Shown here: positions 13,611-21,156 of the stretch, one piece after another | Layout of the letters: each line of letters begins with the position of its first letter | Numbering within the stretch: the first letter of the stretch is position 1 | DNA from: a virus | Direction: 5' to 3' (one strand) | Virus record (IMG/VR): IMGVR_UViG_3300025127_000044 | Span: 1 to 57,273 of that record | Length of the DNA: 57,273 nt | The notes under the pieces: model-generated | What the model saw: only the letters and a program-made list of their open reading frames with translations | Databases searched by the model: none | What the model was told of the DNA's origin: nothing | Program-made: the position numbers and the translations under genes

Positions 13611-15215
13611 ATGGCAATTAATGTTGAAGAATATGCCGTTGCAAATTCAATTTCTACACCCACTCGCCACGGCATAAGAGACTTTACAGAAGTCTTTGAG
13701 CATATCGCTGCTAACAATAATGGTAATCCTGTTATTGAACTCAATTCTGGTAGAGCATACGGTTATTCAAAAACTTTAATCTTTGGACGGAGACATCCTC
13801 GGCAATCTCGTGTGACTTTCCAAAGCACAAATCCTGGCGGCTACGCCGCTAATGCGGCAATGATTGCTATTCCCAACGCTGATGGCGAATGGGATCATGG
13901 CATGAAAGATGTTGTACTTCCTGGTAACCCTGATTTAGGGATGCCTGCTTTTGACAAAAGCTCTAATAATGGTCGTATTCCTTTTTTACCTGATCACGCA
14001 AAAGCAGGGATTTGGACAACTAGTGGTGGAATAGTTGCGGTCAATATACATTTTGATGTTTTCGAACACGCTTTCAATGATGGTCTTGAAGATCCTTTTA
14101 TTCATCTTTGGTTAGTTCACTACCATAGCGATGGCAATAGAGAAGATACTGATCCACATGTGCTGGGATGTAGTTTTGGTAAATCAGGTGGTAAACGAAA
14201 TGATCCTTGGTCAACTGCTATTTACCATGAAGGCCGTGGACTTAAGGTTCGAAACAGCTTTTTCAATAACAAGCGCATCGGTGTAACTCAGTCATACCCT
14301 GACGAAATCTATGATGAGGCTAGAGATGGAACAGAAGATGGTCAACATTTTAATGCAGGTAATCGGAAGTTTGCTTTAAGAAATAATCAAGCACATGGTC
14401 TGCAAAGTACTTTGGTAGCTTTCACTGGTGATAGTGCAGTAAATAGAGGAGCGATCATTACTAATAATCAATTGGACCTTGGAGGACGATTAATTACTGC
14501 AAGAGGTAGTGGAATTACGAATGCTGTCATTTCTAATAACGTCAATGGTGCTTCAAATTATCATGCAGTCTATGACATAGATACAGATGTATTTTCTAAC
14601 AATGTATTGACGAACAATACTGTTATGGGTGCGTATGACTATTTTGAATTAACAGACCAACGTAGGCCGAACAATGCTTTTAAGATTAAAGCTAAAAAAG
14701 CTAAAGGAAACATCATTTCTAATAATGCTATAGCTAATACTGAAAACCACGGAATACTTATTAAATCACCAGCAAAAGGCACTTCCATTATTGGAAATAC
14801 TTCTACTGGTGGATCTCCATTCCTTAAAGCTCATAAAAAAGCTACTGGCATGGTTGCAAATAATGCAACTGATGGAGATCTATTGATTAACGGAGGTCGT
14901 ATGACCACTGCAAATAATTTTGTCTATAGTGACGATCAGGACTCCGTAAATATAATCTCAGCTCAAGATCTTTCTATTGATCAATATGATAAAGCTATTA
15001 ACTCAATCAATGTAGTAGCGAATTTTGCTCGTAATGGTAAACGTATGATTATTAGCCATCAGCCTAAGGGGCTACATCTTCAAAAATATCGGGAGATGAA
15101 TGATGGCATATCAGCAATTCGTTCTGGCAAATATATTGAAGACGATATATATCGATTTGAGACCATTACTGGCATAGATTTAAATAATGATACTTTAATT
15201 GGCGCATGGTATTAA
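13611..15215 (+). CDS. Right-handed beta-helix (parallel beta-helix) protein, 534 aa
   Basis: Repeated short strands with Asn ladders (NAVISNNVNGASN; FSNNVLTNNTVM; GNIISNNAIANTENHG; SIIGNTSTGG) over residues about 240-430 are typical of parallel beta-helix folds seen in pectate lyases and phage tail spikes. The N-terminus (residues 14-60) reads like the entrance of a beta-helix. It may be an exopolysaccharide depolymerase or receptor-binding spike; no catalytic motif can be assigned. It stands alone beside psbA, away from the tail-fibre genes at 47-56 kb. Confidence 0.65.
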   Translation: MAINVEEYAVANSISTPTRHGIRDFTEVFEHIAANNNGNPVIELNSGRAYGYSKTLIFGRRHPRQSRVTFQSTNPGGYAANAAMIAIPNADGEWDHGMKDVVLPGNPDLGMPAFDKSSNNGRIPFLPDHAKAGIWTTSGGIVAVNIHFDVFEHAFNDGLEDPFIHLWLVHYHSDGNREDTDPHVLGCSFGKSGGKRNDPWSTAIYHEGRGLKVRNSFFNNKRIGVTQSYPDEIYDEARDGTEDGQHFNAGNRKFALRNNQAHGLQSTLVAFTGDSAVNRGAIITNNQLDLGGRLITARGSGITNAVISNNVNGASNYHAVYDIDTDVFSNNVLTNNTVMGAYDYFELTDQRRPNNAFKIKAKKAKGNIISNNAIANTENHGILIKSPAKGTSIIGNTSTGGSPFLKAHKKATGMVANNATDGDLLINGGRMTTANNFVYSDDQDSVNIISAQDLSIDQYDKAINSINVVANFARNGKRMIISHQPKGLHLQKYREMNDGISAIRSGKYIEDDIYRFETITGIDLNNDTLIGAWY

Positions 15216-15243
15216 GTATTAATTCTCATTTAGTATATTTTGT

Positions 15244-15272
15244 TTGCATTTTCACATAAAGATATGTAAACT
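15244..15272 (+). promoter_or_regulatory. Candidate psbA promoter
   Basis: TTGCAT (15244-15249) and TAAACT (15267-15272) are separated by 17 bases in the 114-base gap before psbA. The boxes match the consensus only partly, so this is a weak call. Confidence 0.3.
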
Positions 15273-15329
15273 AAGTGTGTAGGCTAACTGCCGAGTACAT
15301 AACTCAAAAAATAACTCGCATTTATTTAA

Positions 15330-16415
15330 ATGACTACAATCTCTCAACCTAAATCCCAATTATTGGGTGATAGTTGGAGCGAGTTTTGTCAGTGGGTCAC
15401 AAGTGTCAATAACCGACTTTATGTCGGTTGGTTTGGAACATTAATGATCCCCTGCCTGCTCGCCGCAACTATTTGCTTCATTATTGCATTCGTAGCAGCA
15501 CCACCAGTAGATATCGATGGCATTAGAGAACCAGTCGCAGGATCCCTCCTGTACGGAAACAACATCATCTCAGGAGCCGTTGTCCCCAGCAGCAACGCCA
15601 TCGGACTGCACTTCTATCCCATCTGGGAAGCAGTCAGCCTTGATGAATGGCTCTACAACGGTGGACCATATCAACTTGTCGTCTTTCACTTCCTTATCGG
15701 TGTCTTCGCTTATATGGGACGCGAATGGGAACTTAGTTATCGACTCGGAATGAGGCCCTGGATCTGTGTTGCTTACTCCGCTCCCGTCGCTGCCGCCTCG
15801 GCTGTCTTCCTTGTGTACCCGTTTGGCCAAGGCTCGTTCTCGGATGGTATGCCATTGGGCATCTCTGGCACGTTTAACTATATGTTGGTGTTCCAAGCTG
15901 AGCACAATATTCTTATGCACCCTTTCCACATGCTTGGAGTTGCTGGTGTATTTGGTGGAGCTCTTTTTAGTGCTATGCACGGTTCTCTTGTCACGAGTTC
16001 CCTTGTTAGAGAAACAACAGAAAAAGAAAGCCTAAACAACGGTTATAAGTTTGGACAAGAAGAAGAGACTTATAATATTGTTGCAGCCCATGGTTATTTT
16101 GGGCGCTTGATATTTCAATATGCCTCCTTTAATAACTCTAGGTCCCTTCACTTTTTCTTGGCTGCTTGGCCTGTGGTTGGTATTTGGTTTACTAGCCTTG
16201 GCGTTAGCACTATGGCTTTCAACCTTAACGGATTTAACTTTAATCAATCCATTGTCGATTCTCAGTCTCGTGTCATTAATACTTGGGCCGATATTCTCAA
16301 TCGTCAGGGATTAGGTATGGAAGTGATGCATGAGCGTAACGCTCACAACTTCCCCCTCGACCTGGCCGCTGCTTCTACAACTGAAGTGGCACTTGTTGCC
16401 CCATCTGTTGGATGA
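15330..16415 (+). CDS. psbA: Photosystem II D1 protein
   Basis: 361-residue D1, nearly identical in layout to cyanobacterial Psb[16 protein letters not shown] in the first transmembrane helix, [35 protein letters not shown] and the C-terminal manganese-ligand region [14 protein letters not shown] followed by the processing site. The residue at the position that distinguishes low-light (Gln) and high-light (Glu) D1 forms is Glu (E132 in this numbering, E130 in the standard one). D1 turns over quickly in light; phage copies keep photosynthetic electron flow going during infection. The gene is uninterrupted. GC content is higher in the 5' third, as in recombined psbA genes. Confidence 0.99.
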   Translation: MTTISQPKSQLLGDSWSEFCQWVTSVNNRLYVGWFGTLMIPCLLAATICFIIAFVAAPPVDIDGIREPVAGSLLYGNNIISGAVVPSSNAIGLHFYPIWEAVSLDEWLYNGGPYQLVVFHFLIGVFAYMGREWELSYRLGMRPWICVAYSAPVAAASAVFLVYPFGQGSFSDGMPLGISGTFNYMLVFQAEHNILMHPFHMLGVAGVFGGALFSAMHGSLVTSSLVRETTEKESLNNGYKFGQEEETYNIVAAHGYFGRLIFQYASFNNSRSLHFFLAAWPVVGIWFTSLGVSTMAFNLNGFNFNQSIVDSQSRVINTWADILNRQGLGMEVMHERNAHNFPLDLAAASTTEVALVAPSVG

Positions 16416-16439
16416 TCTAATTGCATCTTCGACTTGAGC

Positions 16440-16461
16440 GCCCTGGCAGCAATGCTGGGGC
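16440..16461 (+). terminator. Terminator-like hairpin after psbA
   Basis: 9-bp stem GCCCTGGCA/TGCTGGGGC with two wobble pairs and loop GCAA, followed by TTTCTTGT. It would cut psbA mRNA from the downstream genes. Confidence 0.7.
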
Positions 16462-16506
16462 TTTCTTGTAATTGTTATTCTTGAAATACAGATATATAAT
16501 TTACCC

Positions 16507-16659
16507 ATGCGTATTCTTGGAATCGCCGCATTAGCATTAGTAGTGTCTTCTTGTATGCCCAAGATTACTGACATTATTGAATCTCAACTGCCAGACGTAG
16601 AAGACATTAAAACAGAAATTCCCTCTGATATAAAAAAATCCCTACCGTCTTTTAAATAA
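16507..16659 (+). CDS. Small putative lipoprotein, 50 aa
   Basis: A signal peptide (MRILGIAALALVVSSC) ends in a lipobox-like VSSC with Cys16, followed by a short acidic and basic mature peptide. It could be a small outer- or inner-membrane lipoprotein such as an o-spanin-like component, but there is no partner evidence. The next gene starts at its stop. Confidence 0.55.
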   Translation: MRILGIAALALVVSSCMPKITDIIESQLPDVEDIKTEIPSDIKKSLPSFK

Positions 16660-16818
16660 ATGTCTGATTTAACTACTTCAGAACAGCTTCTGCTAAAAAA
16701 GATTCTTGTATTTTATATGCACCATCATATGTCATTGAAGAATCCTCAATACAATGATGTGAATCGCATTTTAGATAAAATTAGAGTAAAGGATTCAGAG
16801 TCACCAGTCGATGCTTGA
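16660..16818 (+). CDS. Small hypothetical protein, 52 aa
   Basis: Starts immediately after the lipoprotein stop. The product begins MSDLTTSEQLLLKKILVFYM with a His/Met patch (MHHHMS) and a basic C-terminal half. Function unknown. Confidence 0.55.
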   Translation: MSDLTTSEQLLLKKILVFYMHHHMSLKNPQYNDVNRILDKIRVKDSESPVDA

Positions 16819-17047
16819 GGCTAGCGTTACTTTAGCCATTGCCGCTATAGCTGGCTTGGCAACCATTACATCAAGGCTTCATGGGAGGATCCATGAAGTA
16901 GATCGTCGTTTAGATCAAGTTGAGCTCAGAGTAGCTGAACGTTATGTATCAAAAAAAGATCTAAATGAAATGCTTTCTCGAATGGAAGATCATATGGTTC
17001 GAATTGAAGAAAAACTTGATCGTATTACTTTAAGAAATCACGTTTAA
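16811..17047 (+). CDS. Small membrane protein with coiled coil, 78 aa
   Basis: An N-terminal hydrophobic helix (SVTLAIAAIAGLATITSRL, residues 5-23) is followed by a long heptad-like coiled coil (EVDRRLDQVELRVAERYVSK; LNEMLSRMEDHMVRIEEKL). This shape fits a small membrane-anchored coiled-coil protein; I recall similar proteins in cyanophages. Possible i-spanin-like or holin-associated role is not proven. It overlaps the preceding gene by 8 bases. Confidence 0.65.
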   Translation: MLEASVTLAIAAIAGLATITSRLHGRIHEVDRRLDQVELRVAERYVSKKDLNEMLSRMEDHMVRIEEKLDRITLRNHV

Positions 17048-17090
17048 ACCTAAGTCTTGTTATATTTGTTAATATATCTCAACATATAAA

Positions 17091-17282
17091 ATGACTGTAA
17101 TTACAGAAGACGGTGGACGGACAAATATTTACGCCAAGGAACCACCAGTTCAAGTTATGGAAGTCTCCGTAACTCACAATGAAAAAGCTGAAATGTTGAA
17201 TGGACGACTCGCCATGCTTGGCATTATTGCTGCGTTTGGCTCGTATGCAGTTACTGGTCAAATTATTCCTGGTATTTGGTGA
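17091..17282 (+). CDS. hli: High-light-inducible protein (Hli/HLIP)
   Basis: 63 residues with a single chlorophyll a/b-binding-like helix: AEMLNGRLAMLGIIAAFGSY, carrying the ExxNGR signature and a following Met-Leu-Gly. Hli proteins bind chlorophyll and carotenoid and protect photosystem II during light stress and D1 repair. It follows psbA in the same orientation, a frequent cyanophage arrangement. The last bases of its stop overlap the next start. Confidence 0.97.
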   Translation: MTVITEDGGRTNIYAKEPPVQVMEVSVTHNEKAEMLNGRLAMLGIIAAFGSYAVTGQIIPGIW

Positions 17283-17473
17283 TGGAGCATTCTATAACTG
17301 AGCTTCTCCTGGGATATCTATTTGCAGGAGCGCTCCTTCTAGGAGCACCTGGTGTGTTCTTTTTTATTGTCTTCATGCCTGCCTTGCAAAACACAAAAGG
17401 CAGGCTTGTGGGCTATAAAGATCACAAGATTTATGGAGATTCTTCCATTTATAACTTAAGTAGAAATACATAA
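17282..17473 (+). CDS. Small membrane protein downstream of hli, 63 aa
   Basis: ATG 17282 overlaps the hli stop, so it should be translated with hli. One strong transmembrane segment (ELLLGYLFAGALLLGAPGVF) is followed by FFIVFMPALQNTKGRLVGYK and a polar C-terminus. Not recognised as a known photosystem subunit, though its coupling to hli suggests a photosynthetic membrane role. Confidence 0.65.
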   Translation: MEHSITELLLGYLFAGALLLGAPGVFFFIVFMPALQNTKGRLVGYKDHKIYGDSSIYNLSRNT

Positions 17474-17488
17474 TAAAAAACCACCTAT

Positions 17489-17504
17489 GCCGGCTACCAC
17501 CGGC
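17489..17504 (+). repeat. Intergenic hairpin 17 of the family
   Basis: Stem GCCGG/CCGGC with loop CTACCA; a short second dyad GCCC/GGGC follows at 17519-17533. Confidence 0.8.
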
Positions 17505-17555
17505 TATATTTATGTGGTGCCCGGCGATTGGGCCTGCTATATATCCCATGGATAA

Positions 17556-17729
17556 ATGAACATATCAAGAGAAGAGCTTACAGAGCTGACAGAAATTATT
17601 GAAGACACTGTTCAATATTTCTGCGATAAACACCAAGCCTCTGGCCAGCTTGCCTGGACTTGCGTTCAGGGCCTTGCCACTGCAAAAATTGCAGAACTCA
17701 ATGGAGAGCTTGCTACCATCATTAGTTGA
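17556..17729 (+). CDS. Small helical hypothetical protein, 57 aa
   Basis: ATG to TGA, product beginning MNISREELTELTEIIEDTVQ. Helical and acidic with Cys at 23 and 36. Function unknown. The upstream ATG at 17548 gives only three codons. Confidence 0.6.
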   Translation: MNISREELTELTEIIEDTVQYFCDKHQASGQLAWTCVQGLATAKIAELNGELATIIS

Positions 17730-17731
17730 CA

Positions 17732-17986
17732 ATGACATTAGATACTGATAAAGTAAGGATGCACTGGACAAACCTTGCGCAATATCTTAGATATCAACTT
17801 CCAAATTTAATAGACGACGAAATCAAATATTGGGTCTACGAGACCTCCGCTTCGGGCAATTGCCCCGATCAAGACGAAGACGCACTATATGAAATTCTCT
17901 CAGATATGGCTGAGTGGAAGATCCTTGTGTCTTACGACGTCAATCCTACATATGGTGATAATCCAGATCATCTGTGTGATATTTAA
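17732..17986 (+). CDS. Acidic hypothetical protein, 84 aa
   Basis: Starts 2 bases after the preceding stop at ATG 17732 (an upstream TTG is possible). The product begins MTLDTDKVRMHWTNLAQYLR and ends DNPDHLCDI. Function unknown. Confidence 0.65.
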   Translation: MTLDTDKVRMHWTNLAQYLRYQLPNLIDDEIKYWVYETSASGNCPDQDEDALYEILSDMAEWKILVSYDVNPTYGDNPDHLCDI

Positions 17987-17993
17987 AACTCTT

Positions 17994-18012
17994 GGCCGAG
18001 CTACCGCCGGCC
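17994..18012 (+). repeat. Intergenic hairpin 18 of the family
   Basis: Stem GGCCG/CGGCC with loop AGCTACCGC, followed by the palindrome GCCTTAAGGC (18024-18033), so again two hairpins. Confidence 0.75.
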
Positions 18013-18054
18013 ATATCCACTGTGCCTTAAGGCAATATCAACTCTCAATCAACT

Positions 18055-18690
18055 ATGACTATTATTTCAACTTCATCTAACGCTCTTCTTTCTGAACTTT
18101 CTGGCGGTGTTGCACCCCAGGTTGATTACATGTTTGGCATTGGTCTAGTCAAGGAAAGCGATGCTGTTTATTTCCAGTACTTGGGTGATGACAGTAAAGA
18201 AGCTTTTGTTTACCAAAATGGTAAGCCTGTCACTCGTTTTCCAAATGTACGCATCACAGGCCTGAGCATTGGTGAAGACATTGGTGAATTCAATCAAACT
18301 AAACTCAATGTATTCATTGAGACGCAACAAGGTAGTTCTATCATGCTCACCTCTGGCCTGACCACACTTTGGTCAAAATGCATTATTACTGGCCTGATGG
18401 GCTTGTTTGTGCAAGATTCCCTTGACTCCATCATCAACATTGATACTTGGAAAGGTACTTCTAAACTCAAGCCTTGTTTTGCTGCTATTCGTAACAACGG
18501 TATCAAGGTTGTTAATGAAGAAATCAAAGAGCAACTCAATGAAGCAGACAAAGCTGAAAAAGAACAGATCATCCGTGATTGTGTAGCGCTCATCTCTGAA
18601 GCTGTTACAGGCCTCCCTGTTGTCGCTACTGCTGTAGAAGATGCTCCCGTCACCAACAGCCAGCTTGCTGCAGCTGCAGGGGATTTCTGA
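18055..18690 (+). CDS. Hypothetical protein, 211 aa
   Basis: The product begins MTIISTSSNALLSELSGGVA, with a beta-rich first half and a helical Lys/Glu-rich second half (KEQLNEADKAEKEQIIRD), and ends AAAGDF. No family can be named. It heads a run of overlapping small genes to 19.7 kb. Confidence 0.65.
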   Translation: MTIISTSSNALLSELSGGVAPQVDYMFGIGLVKESDAVYFQYLGDDSKEAFVYQNGKPVTRFPNVRITGLSIGEDIGEFNQTKLNVFIETQQGSSIMLTSGLTTLWSKCIITGLMGLFVQDSLDSIINIDTWKGTSKLKPCFAAIRNNGIKVVNEEIKEQLNEADKAEKEQIIRDCVALISEAVTGLPVVATAVEDAPVTNSQLAAAAGDF

Positions 18691-18917
18691 TGGCCACTCA
18701 TGGCCAACCTGCACGTAAACTTACTGTTGATATCAATCAGTATTTGATTGATAGTTTTCCTACACTCAACCTTCGTTCCCGTAATGCTATCGGGGCGTTG
18801 GTTGAGAAAGCAAACATTAACTTAAGTTCTGTGCATAAACAGATTGACAAAATTGCCAAAGATTATGTCTCATCCATTGATCAAGGAACTGACAATGCTG
18901 AGGAGGATGCGGCTTGA
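18690..18917 (+). CDS. Hypothetical protein, 75 aa
   Basis: Start overlaps the preceding stop. The product begins MATHGQPARKLTVDINQYLI and ends acidic (GTDNAEEDAA). Function unknown. Confidence 0.65.
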   Translation: MATHGQPARKLTVDINQYLIDSFPTLNLRSRNAIGALVEKANINLSSVHKQIDKIAKDYVSSIDQGTDNAEEDAA

Positions 18918-19074
18918 TGTTGCATGGCTCCAAAATCTAGTAGACATTGAAGACGAACACACAATTGGGTCTCTCAAAGCTCTGCTTGAGCGGCTCAAAA
19001 AACCAGACATTTTAGAACAGGTAATGAGCGATGGATATCAACATTCAAGATTACGATTTACAAGAAGCAATTAA
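18907..19074 (+). CDS. Small hypothetical protein, 55 aa
   Basis: ATG 18907 or 18892 could begin it (AGGAGG sits just before 18907 and between the two). The product contains LVDIEDEHTIGSLKALLERL. It overlaps both neighbours in other frames, so confidence is moderate. Confidence 0.5.
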   Translation: MRLDVAWLQNLVDIEDEHTIGSLKALLERLKKPDILEQVMSDGYQHSRLRFTRSN

Positions 19075-19246
19075 TCTTTGCTACGCAGCTAATCAGCAAG
19101 ATGCGCCTCAAACTTGTGAGTTCTATTTAAATCAAGTTCTTAATATCCTTTATGGATATTTGCCACCAGATGGACGAGAGAAGCTTGATGTGTATCTAGC
19201 TGAAAAGCAATACATTCCACCAGTCACCATTGAACTTGCTAAATGA
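19031..19246 (+). CDS. Hypothetical protein, 71 aa
   Basis: The product begins MDINIQDYDLQEAINLCYAA and is acidic and helical. It overlaps the preceding gene by 44 bases and the next by 4. Function unknown. Confidence 0.65.
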   Translation: MDINIQDYDLQEAINLCYAANQQDAPQTCEFYLNQVLNILYGYLPPDGREKLDVYLAEKQYIPPVTIELAK

Positions 19247-19425
19247 CACCTGAACAACGGGACAAACTTCAAGATGCCTATTGCCAACAGATTGTTGACG
19301 ATATGGATCTAAAAACATTGTGTGCTTTTGTTTATGACAGCATCGACTGCACTCTCGATGATTATACAAACGAAGAGTTTATTACTGAAGTTAAACAGTA
19401 TTACCCTCACCTTCTTGAAGAATGA
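19243..19425 (+). CDS. Small conserved-type cyanophage protein, 60 aa
   Basis: Starts with ATGA overlap. The product begins MTPEQRDKLQDAYCQQIVDD; the segment LDDYTNEEFITEVKQYYPHLLEE resembles short proteins I recall from other cyanophages, whose function is unknown. Confidence 0.65.
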   Translation: MTPEQRDKLQDAYCQQIVDDMDLKTLCAFVYDSIDCTLDDYTNEEFITEVKQYYPHLLEE

Positions 19426-19709
19426 AAAAGCCACCTCAGCCGATGAAAGCCGTGGTTGTTTCTGAACCACGCATTTGCGACATCAACGACATGGAAGCTT
19501 TCGCTTACGAAGCTGAAATGGAATATGTACGTAAAGATCCAGAGGTAAAGTACATCCTGTGCACTCCTTTGGACGACGTACAAATTGGTGATCGAGTTGA
19601 TTTAGTTTATAACTTAGCCAAACGTGCGTATCAACACAAATACGCATGCAAATCAAATGAATACAACACTCATGGGGGTTTTTATTACACTAATGGTAGA
19701 CCTGCGTAA
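19422..19709 (+). CDS. Hypothetical protein, 95 aa
   Basis: The start overlaps the preceding stop. The product begins MKKPPQPMKAVVVSEPRICD and contains acidic and Tyr-rich segments, ending GGFYYTNGRPA. Function unknown. Confidence 0.65.
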   Translation: MKKPPQPMKAVVVSEPRICDINDMEAFAYEAEMEYVRKDPEVKYILCTPLDDVQIGDRVDLVYNLAKRAYQHKYACKSNEYNTHGGFYYTNGRPA

Positions 19710-19719
19710 TAATATATAA

Positions 19720-19881
19720 ATGGTCAACAAAGAATACAAAGCCATCTATTTGGATGGTGATGGTAAGGAATTTACAGTTTTTGTGGCATCAACCACAACT
19801 CGCAATGCAATCGACACTGTACTTGAGCATTATAAAAATGCATACCGTGTGATCAAGTGTTGCCCATATACCACTGCATAA
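19720..19881 (+). CDS. Small hypothetical protein, 53 aa
   Basis: ATG to TAA, preceded by ATATATAA rather than a Shine-Dalgarno site. The product begins MVNKEYKAIYLDGDGKEFTV and ends CCPYTTA with paired cysteines. Function unknown. Confidence 0.6.
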   Translation: MVNKEYKAIYLDGDGKEFTVFVASTTTRNAIDTVLEHYKNAYRVIKCCPYTTA

Positions 19882-19888
19882 ATAGATG

Positions 19889-20236
19889 ATGAAATTGTAT
19901 CAGCTATATGTCTTTACTCAGGACTCCTGCCCACCATGTACACGTCTTAAGGACTACATCAATACTCTTTCGGAGACTGAGAAAGCAGAGCTCAAAATGG
20001 TCCCTTTTAAGGCACCCAGTGGCTCTCTTACGGCGCTTGCGGAGGACTTTGAGGTGGCGTCTACGCCAACATTAGTTGTCTGCCACGAAGACCTCGTTTG
20101 CGCCATCGACGATGATGGAGATGAATGGTGTGACGGTAAGGAATCCATTGTCGAAAAAATTGTAGGAGCTACCAAGATTATTGAGGCTCTTCCATCAACT
20201 TTAGATGCATATACATATGCTCATCCCGCAGAATAG
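19889..20236 (+). CDS. Thioredoxin/glutaredoxin-like protein, 115 aa
   Basis: The CPPC motif at residues 14-17 (DSCPPCTRL) after a beta strand (YQLYVFTQ) and the cis-Pro region (ASTPTLVVC) fit a thioredoxin fold. The length of about 115 residues is right. It likely donates electrons to the phage ribonucleotide reductase at 21157-23382, whose C-terminal CSTC would be the acceptor. An ATG three bases upstream (19886) is equally possible. Confidence 0.8.
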   Translation: MKLYQLYVFTQDSCPPCTRLKDYINTLSETEKAELKMVPFKAPSGSLTALAEDFEVASTPTLVVCHEDLVCAIDDDGDEWCDGKESIVEKIVGATKIIEALPSTLDAYTYAHPAE

Positions 20237-20247
20237 AAAAAATATCC

Positions 20248-20448
20248 ATGGCTCTTTCAAAATCAGTTACAGACTCACTAGAAGCAGCAGAAGGACAAAT
20301 TAGAAATGCATTAGCTTTTGCTGCGCGACAGGAGCGACCTGTTACATGTGCAGCTATTGCTGACTTGCTTCAACGATTAGAAGCTGTGTCATCTGTAGAT
20401 GACATGATTGACAAAATAGAAAATCATCTTCCTGACTTCGAACTTTGA
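20248..20448 (+). CDS. Hypothetical protein, 66 aa
   Basis: The product begins MALSKSVTDSLEAAEGQIRN and is helical and mildly acidic (EAVSSVDDMIDKIENHLPDF). Function unknown. Confidence 0.65.
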   Translation: MALSKSVTDSLEAAEGQIRNALAFAARQERPVTCAAIADLLQRLEAVSSVDDMIDKIENHLPDFEL

Positions 20449-20483
20449 ATACTCATATAAATAGCAAAAGATCTCTTAAAGAA

Positions 20484-20714
20484 ATGTCAAATAATAAAGC
20501 AAACGTTGTTGAAGCGCAGGGAGTTATTTATAAGGAAAGCGGTAATGGCTATTTCAATGTTGAATTGAATGAACCTGAAGGGCACCAATGCCTCTGCCGT
20601 GCTTCAGGTAAGTTGATCACTAGAAAAATCCAACTTCTTGTTGGAGATAATGTCACTGTTGAATTATCTCCTTTTGACCTTTCCCGAGGTCGCATTACCT
20701 TTCGGGATAAATGA
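20484..20714 (+). CDS. infA: Translation initiation factor IF-1 homologue, 76 aa
   Basis: The product is a small single OB-fold protein matching the IF-1 layout throughout: VVEAQGVIYKESGNGYFNVE aligns with the first strands of IF-1, ASGKLITRKIQLLVGDNVTV with its middle, and ELSPFDLSRGRITFRDK with the IF-1 ending (E-L-x-P-Y-D-L-x-K-G-R-I-x-x-R). Cellular IF-1 binds the 30S A site during start-codon selection. A phage copy could favour phage mRNAs. The longer frame from 20445 adds 13 residues that do not look like IF-1, so ATG 20484 was chosen. Confidence 0.9.
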   Translation: MSNNKANVVEAQGVIYKESGNGYFNVELNEPEGHQCLCRASGKLITRKIQLLVGDNVTVELSPFDLSRGRITFRDK

Positions 20715-20756
20715 TTCAACCTATAATTAGACTGTTTTACAACAACAAATATATTC

Positions 20757-21155
20757 ATGGATCCAAGCGAACAAGCTATTGAATTTAGAAAGGCTTTTAA
20801 TGTAATAAACTCAAGTCATAAAGGTGACTTCCAATTCACATTGATTGAAGAAGAGTTTCGCGAATTTACCGAAGCTCATCTTAAACTGGGAACGTATGAA
20901 GGATCAGAGCCTGATGCTCTTAAAGAGCTAGCGGATCTGGTGTATGTAATATTTCAATACTCTGAAAATCTTGAATGGGATTTACTAGAAGCGCTTAGAC
21001 GTGTTCATAAAAGTAACATGTCAAAACTAGACGATGAAGGTAAACCTATCTATCGCGAAGACGGAAAAGTACTGAAAGGGCCTAATTACAAACCGCCATT
21101 TCTCGACGATCTTTTTAGCAACGGTCCTTTTTCATCACAATTTGGATTTCACTGA
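20757..21155 (+). CDS. MazG-like nucleotide pyrophosphohydrolase, 132 aa
   Basis: The helical core contains the acidic metal-binding pattern LIEEEFREFTEA (about residues 29-40) and KELADLVYVIFQYSENLEWD (about 58-77), as in all-alpha NTP pyrophosphohydrolases (MazG/PRA-PH). The C-terminal NMSKLDDEGKPIYREDGKVL is typical of phage members of the family. It may hydrolyse unwanted nucleotides or act on (p)ppGpp-related pools. The next gene starts just after its stop. Confidence 0.8.
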   Translation: MDPSEQAIEFRKAFNVINSSHKGDFQFTLIEEEFREFTEAHLKLGTYEGSEPDALKELADLVYVIFQYSENLEWDLLEALRRVHKSNMSKLDDEGKPIYREDGKVLKGPNYKPPFLDDLFSNGPFSSQFGFH

Positions 21156-21156
21156 T

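Noticed and set aside
20456-20463. TATAAATA as a T4-type late promoter
   Set aside because: Perfect copies exist at 20456 and 38148, but a few are expected by chance in AT-rich DNA of this length, and no T4-type sigma gene (gp55) is visible in the window.
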